DNA of 64,000 bases, taken from the NCBI RefSeq assembly GCF_022179385.1, contig NZ_BPQS01000002.1, positions 248,001-312,000 of the forward strand, written 5' to 3'. Below are positions 28,625 through 40,030 of the stretch, piece after piece. The translations under genes were made by a program, and so were the position numbers. This DNA is from Methylobacterium longum (GTDB lineage Bacteria > Pseudomonadota > Alphaproteobacteria > Rhizobiales > Beijerinckiaceae). Within the stretch, counting starts at the first letter, position 1; each line of letters starts with the position of its first letter. Under the pieces are notes generated by a model. It was not told where the DNA came from. It did no database searches and saw nothing but the letters and a program-made list of their open reading frames with translations.

Positions 28625-29893
28625 ATGCGATCACTGATCATCGCCGCGCTTCTGGCGGGCGTCGCCGCACCCGCGCTGGCGCAGGGCGCCGCCCCCGCGG
28701 AGACCAAGGCCAAGACGGACGATCTGGAGAAGCTCCAGGGCTTCCACAGCACGAACACGCAGGCCGCCCCCGAAATCCCGCAGACCGGCCGGCGCGCCGA
28801 CGCGATCCGTAAGAACCTCGGCAAGATCAAGCTGCCCGACGGCTTCAAGATCGACCTCTACGCCGTCGTGCCGGACGCCCGCGCCATCGCGGTCGGCCCC
28901 AATGCCGGCGTCCTGTTCGTCGGCACGCGCAAGAGCAAGGTCTACACGGTCACCGACCGCGACAAGGACCGGGTCGCCGACGAGGTCCGGGCCTTCGCGC
29001 CGGGCATCGAGTTCAAGATCCCGAACGGCGTCTGCTTCTCGAAGGACGGGGTGCTGACCGTCGTCGAGCAGAACCGCGTCCTCGCCTTCCCGGCCGCCGA
29101 GTTCTTCTACGAGAACCCCGACGTGGCCGCCGGCGTGCTGGTCAAGCAGGGCGAGCTGATCCCCACCGCCGAGGAGAGCTTCAACCACACCGCCCGCGTC
29201 TGCCGGGTCGGCGCGGATGGGAAGACCTATATCGCCCTCGGGCAGCCCTACAACGTGCCGCCCGCCGAGAAGATGGACCTCTACAGGAAGGTCGGCATCG
29301 GCGGCATCATCCGGATCGACGCCGACGGCAAGAACCGCGAAGTCTACGCCACCGGTATCCGAAACTCGGTGGGTATGGATTTCGCCACCGACAAGTCGCT
29401 CTGGTTCACCGACAATCAGGTCGACGGGATGGGCGACGACAAGCCGCCGGGCGAGCTGAATCACGCCACCAAGGCGGGCGAGAATTTCGGTTTCCCGTGG
29501 TTCGGCGGCGGCTCCGTCCGCACGGTCGAGTACAAGGACCAGGCGCCGCCGGCCGACGCGGTCGCGCCGATGGCCGAATTGCCGCCCCACGCGGCCGATC
29601 TCGGCATGACCTTCTACACCGGCAAGCAGTTCCCGGCGGAGTACAAGGGCGGGATTTTCATCGCCGAGCACGGATCCTGGAATCGCACCGAGCCGGTGGG
29701 CGCCCGGGTGATGTTCGCCAAGCTCGGGGCCGACGGGAAGATCGAGTCGGTGAAGCCGTTCGCGGAGGGCTGGCTCACCGGCGACGGCGAGTATCTCGGC
29801 CGTCCGGTGGACGTGGCGGTGATGCTCGACGGCTCGCTGCTGGTCTCCGACGATTCCGCCGGGGCGATCTACCGGATCTCTTACGAGAAGTAG
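28625..29893 (+). CDS. PQQ-dependent sugar dehydrogenase-like protein, exported
   Basis: A 422-aa protein with a clear signal peptide (MRSLIIAALLAGVAAPALAQ) and a six-bladed beta-propeller typical of the soluble glucose/sorbosone dehydrogenase family (COG2133). Landmarks are GVLFVGTRKSKVYTV, IGGIIRIDADGKNREVYATGIRNSVGMDF, GENFGFPWFGGG and GGIFIAEHGSWNR. PQQ binding is inferred from the family; the sugar or aldehyde substrate cannot be told from sequence. The c-type cytochrome gene 150 bp downstream is a likely electron acceptor. Periplasmic location fits both. Confidence 0.85.
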   Translation: MRSLIIAALLAGVAAPALAQGAAPAETKAKTDDLEKLQGFHSTNTQAAPEIPQTGRRADAIRKNLGKIKLPDGFKIDLYAVVPDARAIAVGPNAGVLFVGTRKSKVYTVTDRDKDRVADEVRAFAPGIEFKIPNGVCFSKDGVLTVVEQNRVLAFPAAEFFYENPDVAAGVLVKQGELIPTAEESFNHTARVCRVGADGKTYIALGQPYNVPPAEKMDLYRKVGIGGIIRIDADGKNREVYATGIRNSVGMDFATDKSLWFTDNQVDGMGDDKPPGELNHATKAGENFGFPWFGGGSVRTVEYKDQAPPADAVAPMAELPPHAADLGMTFYTGKQFPAEYKGGIFIAEHGSWNRTEPVGARVMFAKLGADGKIESVKPFAEGWLTGDGEYLGRPVDVAVMLDGSLLVSDDSAGAIYRISYEK

Positions 29894-29904
29894 TTTTTGT
29901 GACG

Positions 29905-29931
29905 GGGCGCCTCTCCAAAAGAGGGGCGCCC
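29905..29931 (+). terminator. Hairpin just after the sugar dehydrogenase gene
   Basis: GGGCGCC (29905-29911) pairs with GGCGCCC (29925-29931), extended inward by TCTC/GAGG, loop CAAAA. It starts 12 bases after the stop codon. No T-run follows, so termination may be partial, leaving some read-through to the cytochrome gene. Confidence 0.45.
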
Positions 29932-29956
29932 GGGTTGCGGACAGGCCCGACGCGCC

Positions 29957-29978
29957 TCCTCTCCCGTGCGGGAGGGGG
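29957..29978. repeat. REP-like CTCCC/GGGAG palindrome
   Basis: CTCTCCC-GTGC-GGGAGGG forms a small stem-loop in the spacer between the dehydrogenase and cytochrome genes. A similar CCTCTCCC...GGGAGGGG palindrome lies after the cytochrome gene. Such palindromes are scattered through many alphaproteobacterial genomes; two copies flanking one short gene suggest a repeat family. Confidence 0.5.
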
Positions 29979-30043
29979 AGCCCGCGTCCCCGACTCGGCC
30001 CGTCCGAATGCGCGTAACCTGGACCCCATCCCGAGCCCGCCCG

Positions 30044-30361
30044 ATGATTCGCCCGCTCCTCCTCCTCGCCGCCATTCTCGTCCCGTTCTCGGCCCGGGCC
30101 GGCGACGCGGGCGCAGGCCGGAAGCGCGCGAGCGCCTGCCAGACCTGCCACGGGATGGACGGACTCTCGAAGCTGCCGGAGGCGCCGAACCTCGCCGGGC
30201 AGGTGGAGCCTTACCTCGTCAAGGCGCTCACCGAGTACCGCGACGGCAAGCGGCAGAACGAGATCATGAACGTGGTCGCGAAGGAGCTGTCGGACGCCGA
30301 TATCGCCAATCTGGCGGCTTATTACTCAGGGATCCAGATCGACGTGCTGCCGCCCGGATAG
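30044..30361 (+). CDS. Small c-type cytochrome, exported
   Basis: A 105-aa monoheme cytochrome c. Signal peptide at residues 1-19 (MIRPLLLLAAILVPFSARA), heme motif CQTCHG soon after the cleavage site, and a probable axial methionine in NEIMNVVAKELSD. Total size and the YYSGIQ end fit class I cytochromes of the cytochrome c553/c4 half type. Its gene follows the PQQ-type dehydrogenase gene and may accept its electrons. ATG 30044 was chosen because it begins the signal peptide. Confidence 0.9.
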   Translation: MIRPLLLLAAILVPFSARAGDAGAGRKRASACQTCHGMDGLSKLPEAPNLAGQVEPYLVKALTEYRDGKRQNEIMNVVAKELSDADIANLAAYYSGIQIDVLPPG

Positions 30362-30369
30362 CCCCCGCG

Positions 30370-30397
30370 CCTCTCCCGCCCCGAGGGGGGGGAGGGG
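30370..30397. terminator. Palindrome between converging cytochrome and lepA genes
   Basis: CCTCTCCC (30370-30377) pairs with GGGAGGGG (30390-30397). It lies between two gene ends that face each other and could terminate both transcripts. There is no long T-run on either side. Confidence 0.45.
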
Positions 30398-30436
30398 CCG
30401 CGTCATGATCGGACTGCCGATCCCGGTCGCCTCGCC

Positions 30437-32239
<1,803 letters not shown>

Positions 32240-32520
32240 CGGCATTCCGTTCGGGCACGCGCCGGCGCACGCCGTCTGACGTCGGGGCGTGTTCGGATGG
32301 ATCGGCTTCCGCGCGAGATAGCAGTGCGGCGGCAAGGCGCCAAGCGCGGCCTAAGCGCCCGCGCGGCGGCGCCGCCGGGTCGAAGATCCCGCAGCGTCGG
32401 CCGGGGGCTGCGAATCAGGGCCTGGGATCCGGACCGCCGGGGGCGGTCACGACGACGGGGGCCGGACCATGCCGACCCCCGTGCCGGGGACGTGACGATC
32501 GCCGGATCCGGCCCGTCCGC
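32240..32520. other. Gene-free stretch upstream of lepA
   Basis: 281 bp of GC-rich sequence with no credible gene on either strand. It should contain the lepA promoter and the 3' end of the small upstream gene's transcript. I see no clear hairpin. Confidence 0.5.
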
Positions 32521-32721
32521 TCAGCGACCGCGGTCGCGAATCAGGCGCTCGATCTCGGCTTCGCCGTGGGAGCGCGCCTTCGCCTCGGTCGGATGCTTCC
32601 GGTCCGAGCGCTGGTGCAGCTTCCCGTGCTTGCGGATGCTCCACTGGAACAGGGAGCCGCTTTCGCCAACCGGTTCCACGTCGAGGCTGAAGGGATAGGT
32701 GTCTGTCTGGGTATCGCTCAT
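32521..32721 (-). CDS. Small conserved-looking hypothetical protein (66 aa)
   Basis: A short, charged protein beginning MSDTQTDTYPFSLDVEPVG, with GSLFQWSIRKHGKLHQRSDRKHPTEAKAR and a C-terminal helix EAEIERLIRDRGR. The pattern (a 'view through a beta-hairpin' of aromatic residues, then a basic helix) recalls small proteins of unknown function common in Hyphomicrobiales. No signal peptide or membrane helix. Codon use matches its neighbours. It lies 61 bp downstream of the hugZ-like gene, same strand. Function unknown. Confidence 0.7.
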   Translation of the reverse strand: MSDTQTDTYPFSLDVEPVGESGSLFQWSIRKHGKLHQRSDRKHPTEAKARSHGEAEIERLIRDRGR

Positions 32722-32782
32722 GCCGCCGATATGGGGCATTCAGCGACCTTTCGCCATGCCCCCGCGTGAAGTCCTTGCGCCC

Positions 32783-33562
32783 TCACGCCTCTGTGCCGGT
32801 CGCACGCGCCCGCGCGGCCATGGAAACGAGGCTCTTGCGCAGGCCCCCCATGTCGGCGACGCGCTCGGGATAGGTGACCCGCGCCGTTCGGTCGCCCGCC
32901 ATCAGGTCCATGCCCTCCGGATCGAGGCCGGTGAGGCGCCACGGCAGGCCCGCTTCGGCGCCGGAGCCGGCGGCGTAGAGGGCGAGCGCGTCGGCGTGGT
33001 CGGCGTTCATGTGCTCGACGGCGCCGCGCTCGCCCGCCACCAGAGCCTCGGCGTCGGAGAGGTCGAGGAGCAGCTGGTCGCGCGTCAGCGTCGCGGCCTT
33101 CGCGAAGCCGCCATTGAGATGGCCGGCTTCGGGATCGAGGGCGAAGAACCCGAAATCCGGGAAGTCGGCGTAGAGCTTGGCCTTGGGATGGCGGGCCAGG
33201 AAGCGCTCCCGGGCCCGAATCTCCTGGGTCTGGACGGCGCGGCCGACCACGGTGAGCCGGGGATGGGCCAGGGGATCGCCCTTGCCGCCCTGCGAGAACA
33301 GCAACGAGCAGCGCGGACTGGCCAGCAGGTTGCGGGTATGGGCCGAGAGCCGCGACAGCAGCATCAGCGGCGTCCCATCCGAGTCGGTCGCCATCGTCAC
33401 GAGGGAGGCGAAGGGGGTCCCGTCCGGGTCGAGGGTCGCCAACGCCCCGGAGCGGACGCCGCGCAGCAGGGCGCGCGCCAGCCCGATGGCGTCGAAGGGG
33501 GCCGCCTCGGCGGGCAGCGGTCGGGCCGGGCCGCGGGGTCCGTTCTCGCTCGTCTCGCCCAT
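32783..33562 (-). CDS. HugZ-like pyridoxamine 5'-phosphate oxidase-fold protein
   Basis: A 259-aa protein with an N-terminal FMN-binding split barrel (ALLRGVRSGALATLDPDGTPFASLVTMATD, RCSLLFSQGGKGDPLAHPRLTVVGRA) and a C-terminal DUF2470 domain (ERGAVEHMNADHADALALYA...GLDPEGMDLMAGD). This pairing is typical of HugZ, a heme-degrading enzyme, and related heme-binding proteins. Heme utilisation is likely by family but no other heme uptake gene is nearby. ATG 33562 is preferred; upstream codons are not conserved. Divergent from chvI. Confidence 0.85.
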   Translation of the reverse strand: MGETSENGPRGPARPLPAEAAPFDAIGLARALLRGVRSGALATLDPDGTPFASLVTMATDSDGTPLMLLSRLSAHTRNLLASPRCSLLFSQGGKGDPLAHPRLTVVGRAVQTQEIRARERFLARHPKAKLYADFPDFGFFALDPEAGHLNGGFAKAATLTRDQLLLDLSDAEALVAGERGAVEHMNADHADALALYAAGSGAEAGLPWRLTGLDPEGMDLMAGDRTARVTYPERVADMGGLRKSLVSMAARARATGTEA

Positions 33563-33862
33563 GCCGTCGCGCCCCTTCGGATCACCGCCGCCTTCCAGCC
33601 GCACGTTACCGGCGCGGCGGCCGGCGCGCGAGGCGTCCGGCCCGCGTCAGATCGGCCGCCGCGGCCCTGCGTTACGGCCAAGCTATGACCGCCGCTCGCT
33701 TTTTCCAATCGGCCGTACTAAAGCACCTGTCCCTTTGCGCGCGCCGGGCTGCGCCGAAACCGCCCGGTTCGCGCGTTCGTCTGCCCCTCGGGGGCCGGGA
33801 TGCGGCGCGGCCTGTGCGTAGAGCCGGGACCGCGCCTGAACCCGTTCAGTCAGGGACCGCGC
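33563..33862. other. Divergent promoter region between hugZ-like gene and chvI
   Basis: 300 bp without a gene. A less GC-rich patch around 33700-33745 (CTTTTTCCAATCGG..ACTAAAGC) is the best candidate for promoter elements. No clear operator repeat is visible. Confidence 0.5.
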
Positions 33863-34573
33863 ATGCCGACCATCGCCCTCGTCGACGACGACCGGAACAT
33901 TCTCACCTCTGTGTCGATCGCGCTGGAGACCGAAGGCTACCGCATCCAGACCTACACGGACGGCGCCTCCGCCCTGGACGGTCTGCGCCACTCCCCGCCG
34001 GATCTCGCGATCTTCGACATCAAGATGCCGCGGATGGACGGGATGGAGCTTCTCCGACGCCTGCGGCAGAAATCCGACCTTCCCGTGATCTTTCTCACGT
34101 CGAAGGACGAGGAGATCGACGAGCTGTTCGGCCTCAAGATGGGCGCCGACGACTTCATCCATAAGCCGTTCTCGCAGCGCCTCCTGGTGGAGCGCGTGAA
34201 GGCGGTGCTGCGCCGATTCGCCAAGGAGGCGCCCGGCGCCACCCCGCGCGGGGCCGAGGAGATCGCGGCCCGGTCCCTGGAGCGCGGCGCGCTGATGATG
34301 GATCCCGAGCGTCACACCTGCACGTGGAAGGGCGAACCCGTGACCCTGACGGTCACCGAGTTCCTGATCCTTCAGGCCCTCGCCCAGCGCCCCGGTGTCG
34401 TGAAGAGCCGCAACGCCCTCATGGACGCCGCCTACGACGATCAGGTCTACGTCGATGACCGGACCATCGACAGCCACATCAAGCGCCTGCGCAAGAAGTT
34501 CAAGGTGACCGACCAGAGCTTCGACATGATCGAGACGCTCTACGGGGTCGGCTACCGGTTCAAGGAGGCGTGA
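33863..34573 (+). CDS. chvI: ChvI-type response regulator
   Basis: OmpR-family DNA-binding regulator (236 aa). Receiver domain residues 1-120 with acidic pair DDD at 8-10, phosphoacceptor Asp 52 in [14 protein letters not shown], and the conserved lysine in FIHKPFSQ. The C-terminal winged helix ends [28 protein letters not shown], as in ChvI/ExoR-system regulators. The ChvG-ChvI pair controls envelope, acid and exopolysaccharide responses in related bacteria. Its stop overlaps the chvG start by four bases (GTGA). Confidence 0.95.
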   Translation: MPTIALVDDDRNILTSVSIALETEGYRIQTYTDGASALDGLRHSPPDLAIFDIKMPRMDGMELLRRLRQKSDLPVIFLTSKDEEIDELFGLKMGADDFIHKPFSQRLLVERVKAVLRRFAKEAPGATPRGAEEIAARSLERGALMMDPERHTCTWKGEPVTLTVTEFLILQALAQRPGVVKSRNALMDAAYDDQVYVDDRTIDSHIKRLRKKFKVTDQSFDMIETLYGVGYRFKEA

Positions 34574-36396
34574 TTTTCGGTATCCGCCGCGTGACCGCGC
34601 GTACACCCGCCCAGGCCGACGATGCGCCGCCGCGCACCGCCCTGGGGCAGACCCTGTCGCGACCGCTGGAATGGCCCCGCAGCCTCTGGGAGGCGATCGG
34701 CCAGCGCGCCTCGTCGAGCTTGACGCGCCGCATCGTCGTCCTGAACCTCGTCGGGCTGATCGCGCTGCTGGTCGGGTTTCTGTACCTCAACCAGTTCCGC
34801 CAGGGCCTGATCCAGGCCCGGACGCAGAGCCTCGCGATCCAGGGCGAGATCATCGCCGGCGCGATCGCGGCCTCCGCGTCGGTGGACACCGACACGATCC
34901 GGATCGACCCCGACAAGCTGCTCCAGCAGCAGGCCGGCGAGGCGGCGGAGGAGGAATCGCAGCCGCTCGCCTTCTCGCTCAACCCCGAGAAGGTGGCGCC
35001 GCTGCTCTCGCGCCTCGTCACGCCCACCGGAAACCGCGCCCGCGTCTACGATCAGGAGGGCGGCCTCCTGTTCGACACGCGGACCCTGTTCAAACGCGGC
35101 GACGCCGGCCGGGCCGATCCGCTGGAGCCGCGGCCGCACAAGCCCGGGATGCTCGAATCCGCCTTCGAGACGGTGCAGACCAAGCTCGTCGGCCTGTTCC
35201 GCGCCCGGAGCGCGCAGACGGAGGAGACCGGGCCGGTGAACGGCCACTCCCTCCGCGAGGTCCAGGCGGCGCTCGGGGGCAACCGGGCGAGCCTCGTGCG
35301 CCGGAACAAGCTGGGCGAGACCACCGTCTCGGTGGCGGTGCCGATCCACCGGGCCGGCTCCGTCCGCGGCGCCCTGCTGATCTCCACGCAGGGCGATGCC
35401 ATCGACCGGGTGATCGCCTCGGAGCGGTTCGGCCTGCTACAGGTCTTCCTCGTGGCCTCGGCCGTGATGGTGGTGCTGTCGTTCCTGCTGGCGGGCGCCA
35501 TCGCGGGCCCGGTGCGCCGTCTGGCGGAGGCTGCCGAGAAGGTCCGGATGGGCATCAAGACCCGCGAGGAGATTCCCGACTTCACCGAGCGCACCGACGA
35601 GATCGGCCACCTCTCGGGGGCGCTCCGCGACATGACCCAGGCGCTCTACCGGCGCATCGACGCCATCGAGAGCTTCGCGGCCGACGTGAGCCACGAGCTG
35701 AAGAATCCGCTGACGTCCCTGCGCAGCGCCGTCGAGACGCTGCCCCTCGCCAAGAGCGACGATTCGCGCGGACGCCTGATGGCGATCATCCAGCACGACG
35801 TGAAGCGCCTCGACCGGCTGATCAGCGACATCGCCGACGCCTCGCGCCTCGACGCCGAGCTGGCGCGCGCCGAGGCACGGCGGGTCGACCTGCGGCGGCT
35901 GCTCACCACGGTGGTGTCGGTGGCCAACGAGCGGCGGCGCCCGAAGGATTGCCTGATCCACCTCGACGTCGAGACCACGGCATCGGAGCAGGACGCGCCG
36001 TTCACGATCATCGGTCACGACAGCCGCCTGGGGCAGGTGGTCAACAACCTCCTCGACAACGCCCGCTCGTTCTCGCCGTCCGACGCGAAGGTCCGGGTGG
36101 TCCTGCGCCGGGTCCGCGGCGAGGTCGAGTTGATCTGCGAGGACGAGGGGCCCGGTATCCCCGAGCACGCCGTGGAGCGGATCTTCGAGCGCTTCTACAC
36201 GGACCGGCCCGAGCAGGGATTCGGTCAGAATTCCGGGCTCGGCCTGTCGATCTCCCGGCAGATCGTGCAGGCCCATCGCGGCACGATCCGCGCCGAGAAC
36301 CGACCCGGCACCCCCGACGAGGACGGCGAGCCCACCGTGCGCGGTGCCCGCTTCATCGTCCGACTGCCGGCCGCCCCGCGCCAGCTCAACGCCTGA
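34570..36396 (+). CDS. chvG: ChvG-type sensor histidine kinase
   Basis: Membrane sensor kinase (608 aa) partner of ChvI. First helix at about residues 54-74 ([19 protein letters not shown]), a periplasmic sensor domain to about residue 285, second helix [25 protein letters not shown] domain, then the phospho-acceptor [18 protein letters not shown] (His about 375) and an ATP-binding domain with [20 protein letters not shown] and [13 protein letters not shown] start overlaps chvI. In rhizobia the periplasmic part is held by ExoR, which is not in this window. Confidence 0.95.
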   Translation: MIFGIRRVTARTPAQADDAPPRTALGQTLSRPLEWPRSLWEAIGQRASSSLTRRIVVLNLVGLIALLVGFLYLNQFRQGLIQARTQSLAIQGEIIAGAIAASASVDTDTIRIDPDKLLQQQAGEAAEEESQPLAFSLNPEKVAPLLSRLVTPTGNRARVYDQEGGLLFDTRTLFKRGDAGRADPLEPRPHKPGMLESAFETVQTKLVGLFRARSAQTEETGPVNGHSLREVQAALGGNRASLVRRNKLGETTVSVAVPIHRAGSVRGALLISTQGDAIDRVIASERFGLLQVFLVASAVMVVLSFLLAGAIAGPVRRLAEAAEKVRMGIKTREEIPDFTERTDEIGHLSGALRDMTQALYRRIDAIESFAADVSHELKNPLTSLRSAVETLPLAKSDDSRGRLMAIIQHDVKRLDRLISDIADASRLDAELARAEARRVDLRRLLTTVVSVANERRRPKDCLIHLDVETTASEQDAPFTIIGHDSRLGQVVNNLLDNARSFSPSDAKVRVVLRRVRGEVELICEDEGPGIPEHAVERIFERFYTDRPEQGFGQNSGLGLSISRQIVQAHRGTIRAENRPGTPDEDGEPTVRGARFIVRLPAAPRQLNA

Positions 36397-36836
36397 TGAT
36401 CACGGTCCACGCGGCCTGCTGCGTGGTGGGCGGCGCGGGCGTCCTGATCCGCGGGCCGTCCGGCGCCGGCAAGTCGAGCCTCGCCCTGTTCCTCGCCGCG
36501 GCGCAGGACGGCGCCTTCGTGGCGGACGACCGCGTGATCTGCGCGGTGGAGGCGGGGCGGCTCGTGGCCCGTCCCCACGCCGCGCTCGCCGGCCACGTCG
36601 AGGTGCGGGGACAGGGGATCCTGCCGGTCGCCAGCCTCGGCGTCGCGGTGCAGGACAGGGCGATCCTGCACCTCGCCGTCGACCTCGTCGACGCGGCACC
36701 GCGGATGCCGGACGCGCCGGGCGACGCGGACCTGCTCGGGATCGCCCTACCGCGCTTCGTCCTGGACGCCGGCGTGCGTGCCGCCGGCCTCGCGCCGCTC
36801 CTGATTCGTGCGGCGCTGCGGCAGAAGCGGCCGTGA
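36396..36836 (+). CDS. hprK: Short HPr kinase/phosphorylase (catalytic domain only)
   Basis: A 146-aa protein limited to the C-terminal kinase domain of HPr kinase/phosphatase: P-loop IRGPSGAGKSSLAL (residues 18-31), FVADDRV, and GQGILPVASLGV. The full Gram-positive enzyme has an N-terminal domain that is missing here; the short form is standard in alphaproteobacteria. It acts on HPr of the regulatory PTS. The ATG shares one base with the chvG stop (TGATG), tying sensor kinase and PTS control into one operon. Confidence 0.9.
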   Translation: MITVHAACCVVGGAGVLIRGPSGAGKSSLALFLAAAQDGAFVADDRVICAVEAGRLVARPHAALAGHVEVRGQGILPVASLGVAVQDRAILHLAVDLVDAAPRMPDAPGDADLLGIALPRFVLDAGVRAAGLAPLLIRAALRQKRP

Positions 36837-37011
36837 CTTCGCAGCCGCACACGAAGCCCAAGTCGCGCAACAATGGTATCACCCCATGGCGCGCAGGAAG
36901 CAGCCGTGGCATGATTGCAGGAATGTCCGGGCAAAATAGTCGCGTTCGCCTTGTGGGGGGCTGTGCGATGCACAACATGGCGACACACACACGACGTTGG
37001 AACACGTGTCC

Positions 37012-37413
37012 ATGATTGGCATGGTGCTCGTCACCCACGGGCTGCTTGCGACCGAGTTCAAGGCCGCACTGGAGCACGTGGTCGGCCCGCAGGATCAGAT
37101 CGAGACGATCACGATCGGGCCGGAGGACGATATGGAGCTGCGGCGGCGGGACATCATGTCCGCAGTCTGTCGCGTCAACACCGGTGAGGGCGTGGTGGTG
37201 CTGACCGACATGTTCGGTGGCACGCCCTCGAATCTTGCGCTCTCCTGCATGAACGGCGGGTCGGTGGAAGTGGTGGCCGGCATCAACCTGCCGATGCTGA
37301 TCAAGCTCGCCAGCGTCCGGGACGAGGAGAAGCTCGGCGACGCCGTGCTCCACGCCCAGGAGGCGGGGCGCAAGTACATTAACGTCGCCTCGCGGGTCCT
37401 GGCCGGCAAGTAG
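37012..37413 (+). CDS. EIIA component of the mannose-type PTS (regulatory)
   Basis: A 133-aa EIIA-Man domain protein. MIGMVLVTHGLLATEFKAAL places the phosphorylatable histidine at about residue 9; DMFGGTPSNLAL and INLPMLIKLAS are conserved family segments. No EIIB, EIIC or EIID is present, so it probably works in a regulatory PTS rather than sugar uptake. A TTG at 36997 would extend it by five codons, but ATG 37012 preceded by GGAA is preferred. HPr usually follows this gene; here the next gene runs the other way and is unrelated. Confidence 0.9.
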   Translation: MIGMVLVTHGLLATEFKAALEHVVGPQDQIETITIGPEDDMELRRRDIMSAVCRVNTGEGVVVLTDMFGGTPSNLALSCMNGGSVEVVAGINLPMLIKLASVRDEEKLGDAVLHAQEAGRKYINVASRVLAGK

Positions 37414-37419
37414 CAGCCG

Positions 37420-38301
37420 TCAGGCTTCCAAGGGCACCGGCCCCGCCCGCCGCGAGCCCACAGTGATCCCCACGGATGCCGTGATCACGAGGCCGATGGC
37501 GAGCCATTGGACAGCGCTGATTCGCTCACCCAGCAATAGCAGGCCGGCGCAGGCCGCCACCGCCGGTTCCACGCTCATCAATACGCCGAAACTCTTCCGG
37601 TCCAGCCGGCGGAGCGCGACCATCTCGAGCGAGTAGGGCAGGGCGCTGGACATCAGCGCCACCGCGAGGCCTGAGACCAGGATGCCGGGCGCCAGCAGCG
37701 CCGGTCCGGCCTCCGCCACGCCGAAGGGTGCCACCACCACGGCGGCGGTGAGCATGCCGAGGGAGACCGCCTGACCCCCATCCATCCGGCCGGCGCGCTG
37801 GCCGAACAGGATGTAGAGCGCCCAGGCCAGGGCTGCGCCGAGATCGAGCAGGATCCCGATCGGATCGAGCCCTTCCGTGGTTGCAATCGGCAGGAGCAGC
37901 GTCAGTCCCGCCACGGCCACGCCGATCCACATGAAATCGGATCGGCGCCGCGACGCGATCAGTGCGACCGCGAGCGGCCCGACGAACTCGATCGCCACCG
38001 CGGGGCCGAGGGGCAGCCGCGCCAGGGCGAGGTAGAAGAGCAGGTTCATCAGCCCGAGGGCCGTGCCGTACAGGGCGATCCAGCCCGCCTCGCGGGCCGG
38101 CAGGCTGCGCCGCCACGGCCGCCAGACCACGATGAGGATCAGCGCCGAGAAGCCGACGCGCAGCGCGGAGGTCCCGGCGGCGCCGGCCGCCGGGAACAGG
38201 CTCTTGGCGAAGGTCGCGCCGCATTGCAGCGACACCATGCCGGTGACGAGGGCCGCCACCGAGAGGACGGTATCGCCGAGGCCGAACCTGTTGCCTGCCA
38301 C
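37420..38301 (-). CDS. EamA/RhtA-family membrane exporter
   Basis: A 293-aa protein with ten hydrophobic helices arranged as two EamA (DMT) repeats. ALRVGFSALILIVVWRPW, FLALARLPLGPAVAIEFVGPLAVALIASRR and VALRRLDRKSFGVLMSVEPAVAACAGLLLLGE are typical of RhtA-like threonine/homoserine exporters; substrate is not provable. It starts with GTG 38301 and ends six bases from the EIIA stop, converging with it. The 225 bp upstream hold no gene. Confidence 0.85.
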   Translation of the reverse strand: MAGNRFGLGDTVLSVAALVTGMVSLQCGATFAKSLFPAAGAAGTSALRVGFSALILIVVWRPWRRSLPAREAGWIALYGTALGLMNLLFYLALARLPLGPAVAIEFVGPLAVALIASRRRSDFMWIGVAVAGLTLLLPIATTEGLDPIGILLDLGAALAWALYILFGQRAGRMDGGQAVSLGMLTAAVVVAPFGVAEAGPALLAPGILVSGLAVALMSSALPYSLEMVALRRLDRKSFGVLMSVEPAVAACAGLLLLGERISAVQWLAIGLVITASVGITVGSRRAGPVPLEA

Positions 38302-38505
38302 GCCGCGGTACTTTCAGGAATGCGGTCCGATGGGATGGCGTTGGGGGGCCGGCGCCCCGCACGTCCCCCGGTCAAATGGGAACCCTGTCGCGGAGCCGAG
38401 AATCCCTGACCGCCGACGTGCGTAGGGCCCTTCGGGGGCAGTCATGGCATCCCGGCTCACCGGCGGCGCCCGGTAAACGCGGCCTCGACGACGGGGCTCC
38501 CCGCC

Positions 38506-38521
38506 GGGCGGCGCGCCGCCC
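38506..38521. terminator. Perfect 16-bp palindrome behind hslU
   Basis: GGGCGGCGCGCCGCCC is fully self-complementary and lies five bases past the hslU stop on the transcribed side. It may act as a weak terminator or as a protein site; no T-run follows. Confidence 0.4.
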
Positions 38522-38526
38522 CATCG

Positions 38527-39840
38527 TCAGAGGATGAACCGGCTCAGATCCGCGTTGGCCGCGAGATCCTCGACCCGCTCCCGCACGTAGGCCGCGTCGA
38601 TCGGCACGGTCTCGCCGGAACGGTCGGTGGCCGTGAAGGAGATCTCGTCGATCACCCGCTCCAGCACCGTCTGGAGCCGGCGGGCGCCGATGTTCTCCAC
38701 CGAGGAGTTCACCTCCACGGCGACGCGGGCGAGGGCATCCACGGCGTCGTCGGTGAAGGTCAGGGTCACGCCCTCCGTCTCCATCAACGCCACGGTCTGC
38801 TTGATCAGGCTGGCCTCGGTGGCGGTGAGGATCTGCTTGAAGTCGTCGACCGTCAGCGGTTGCAGCTCCACGCGAATCGGCAGCCGTCCCTGCAACTCCG
38901 GCAGGAGGTCGGCCGGCTTCGAGACGTGGAAGGCGCCCGACGCGATGAACAGGATATGGTCGGTCTTCACCGGCCCGTGCTTGGTGGCGACGGTGGTGCC
39001 CTCGATCAAGGGCAGCAGGTCACGCTGGACGCCCTCGCGGGACACGTCGCCGGAAGAGCGACCCTCGCGGGCGCAGATCTTGTCGATCTCGTCGAGGAAC
39101 ACGATGCCGTTGTTCTCGACCTCGCGGATCGCTTCGCGCATCAGTGCCTCGTCATCCACGAGCTTGTCGGATTCCTCGGCCATCAGGGGCTTGTAGGCGT
39201 CCCGCACAAGGACCCGGCGCGGCTTGCCGCGCTGGCCACCCAGCGCCTTGCCGAGCATGTCGCCGATATTGATCGCGCCCATGGAGGCGCCGGGCATCCC
39301 GGGGATCTCGAACATGGGAAGGCCTGAAGGGGCGCTGGAGGTCAGCTCCAACTCGACCTCCTTGTCGTCGAGTTCGCTGTTGCGGAGCTTGCGCCGGAAG
39401 CTGTCGCGGGTCGCCTGACTCGCGGTCGGCCCGACCAGGGCGTCGAGGATCCGGTTCTCGGCCGCCGCCTCGGCCTTGGCCTTCACGCCCTCGCGCTTCT
39501 GCTGCCGGGTCAGGCCGATGGCCACCTCGACGAGGTCGCGGACGATCTGCTCCACGTCGCGGCCGACGTAGCCGACCTCGGTGAACTTGGTGGCCTCGAT
39601 CTTCAGGAACGGCGCGTTGGCGAGGCGCGCGAGGCGCCGGGCGATCTCGGTCTTGCCGCACCCGGTCGGCCCGATCATCAGGATGTTCTTGGGCGCCACC
39701 TCCTCGCGCAGCGGCCCGGTGAGCTGCTGGCGGCGCCAGCGGTTGCGGAGCGCGATCGCCACGGCGCGCTTGGCGTCATGCTGCCCGACGATGAAGCGAT
39801 CGAGTTCGGACACGATCTCGCGCGGAGAGAATGTCGTCAC
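38527..39840 (-). CDS. hslU: ATP-dependent protease ATPase HslU
   Basis: Hexameric AAA+ unfoldase that feeds proteins into HslV. The 437-aa protein has Walker [10 protein letters not shown] (residues 57-65), the I domain, Walker [12 protein letters not shown], and the C-terminal tail ending [10 protein letters not shown], which inserts into HslV to activate it. GTG 39840 ([20 protein letters not shown]) fits the family start. Unusually it is not next to hslV; see 43737-44315. Its own upstream region includes a strong hairpin. Confidence 0.98.
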   Translation of the reverse strand: MTTFSPREIVSELDRFIVGQHDAKRAVAIALRNRWRRQQLTGPLREEVAPKNILMIGPTGCGKTEIARRLARLANAPFLKIEATKFTEVGYVGRDVEQIVRDLVEVAIGLTRQQKREGVKAKAEAAAENRILDALVGPTASQATRDSFRRKLRNSELDDKEVELELTSSAPSGLPMFEIPGMPGASMGAINIGDMLGKALGGQRGKPRRVLVRDAYKPLMAEESDKLVDDEALMREAIREVENNGIVFLDEIDKICAREGRSSGDVSREGVQRDLLPLIEGTTVATKHGPVKTDHILFIASGAFHVSKPADLLPELQGRLPIRVELQPLTVDDFKQILTATEASLIKQTVALMETEGVTLTFTDDAVDALARVAVEVNSSVENIGARRLQTVLERVIDEISFTATDRSGETVPIDAAYVRERVEDLAANADLSRFIL

Positions 39841-39856
39841 CGCTGTGCCATCCCTG

Positions 39857-39890
39857 TTCCCCGGCCCGGAGCAAGGGCCTGGGCCGGGAA
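39857..39890 (-). promoter_or_regulatory. Strong hairpin in the hslU leader
   Basis: TTCCCCGGCCC (39857-39867) pairs with GGGCCGGGAA (39881-39890) with one bulged base and a 13-base loop. On the minus strand it ends about 17 bases before the hslU GTG, leaving AGGGA free as ribosome site. It lies between the SulP stop and hslU and could end the SulP transcript or protect the hslU leader. Confidence 0.45.
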
Positions 39891-40030
39891 TGGGGTCACG
39901 CGCCGCGCCGCGCAAGGGGCGCGGGCGTATCGCCGCCCTCAGGATGATCCGCAGCGACGGAGGCGGCCCGGCATCCAAACTCGCCACTCACCCTGAGACG
40001 CCACGCCGGATCGTCCCGGACTGGCGGCCG

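Noticed and set aside
36909..36930. TGGCATGATTGCA resembling a sigma-54 promoter before the EIIA gene
   Set aside because: The GG to GC spacing is seven bases; sigma-54 needs ten.
36980..36992. Short CA dinucleotide run before the EIIA gene
   Set aside because: Only about five units; too short to suggest phase variation.
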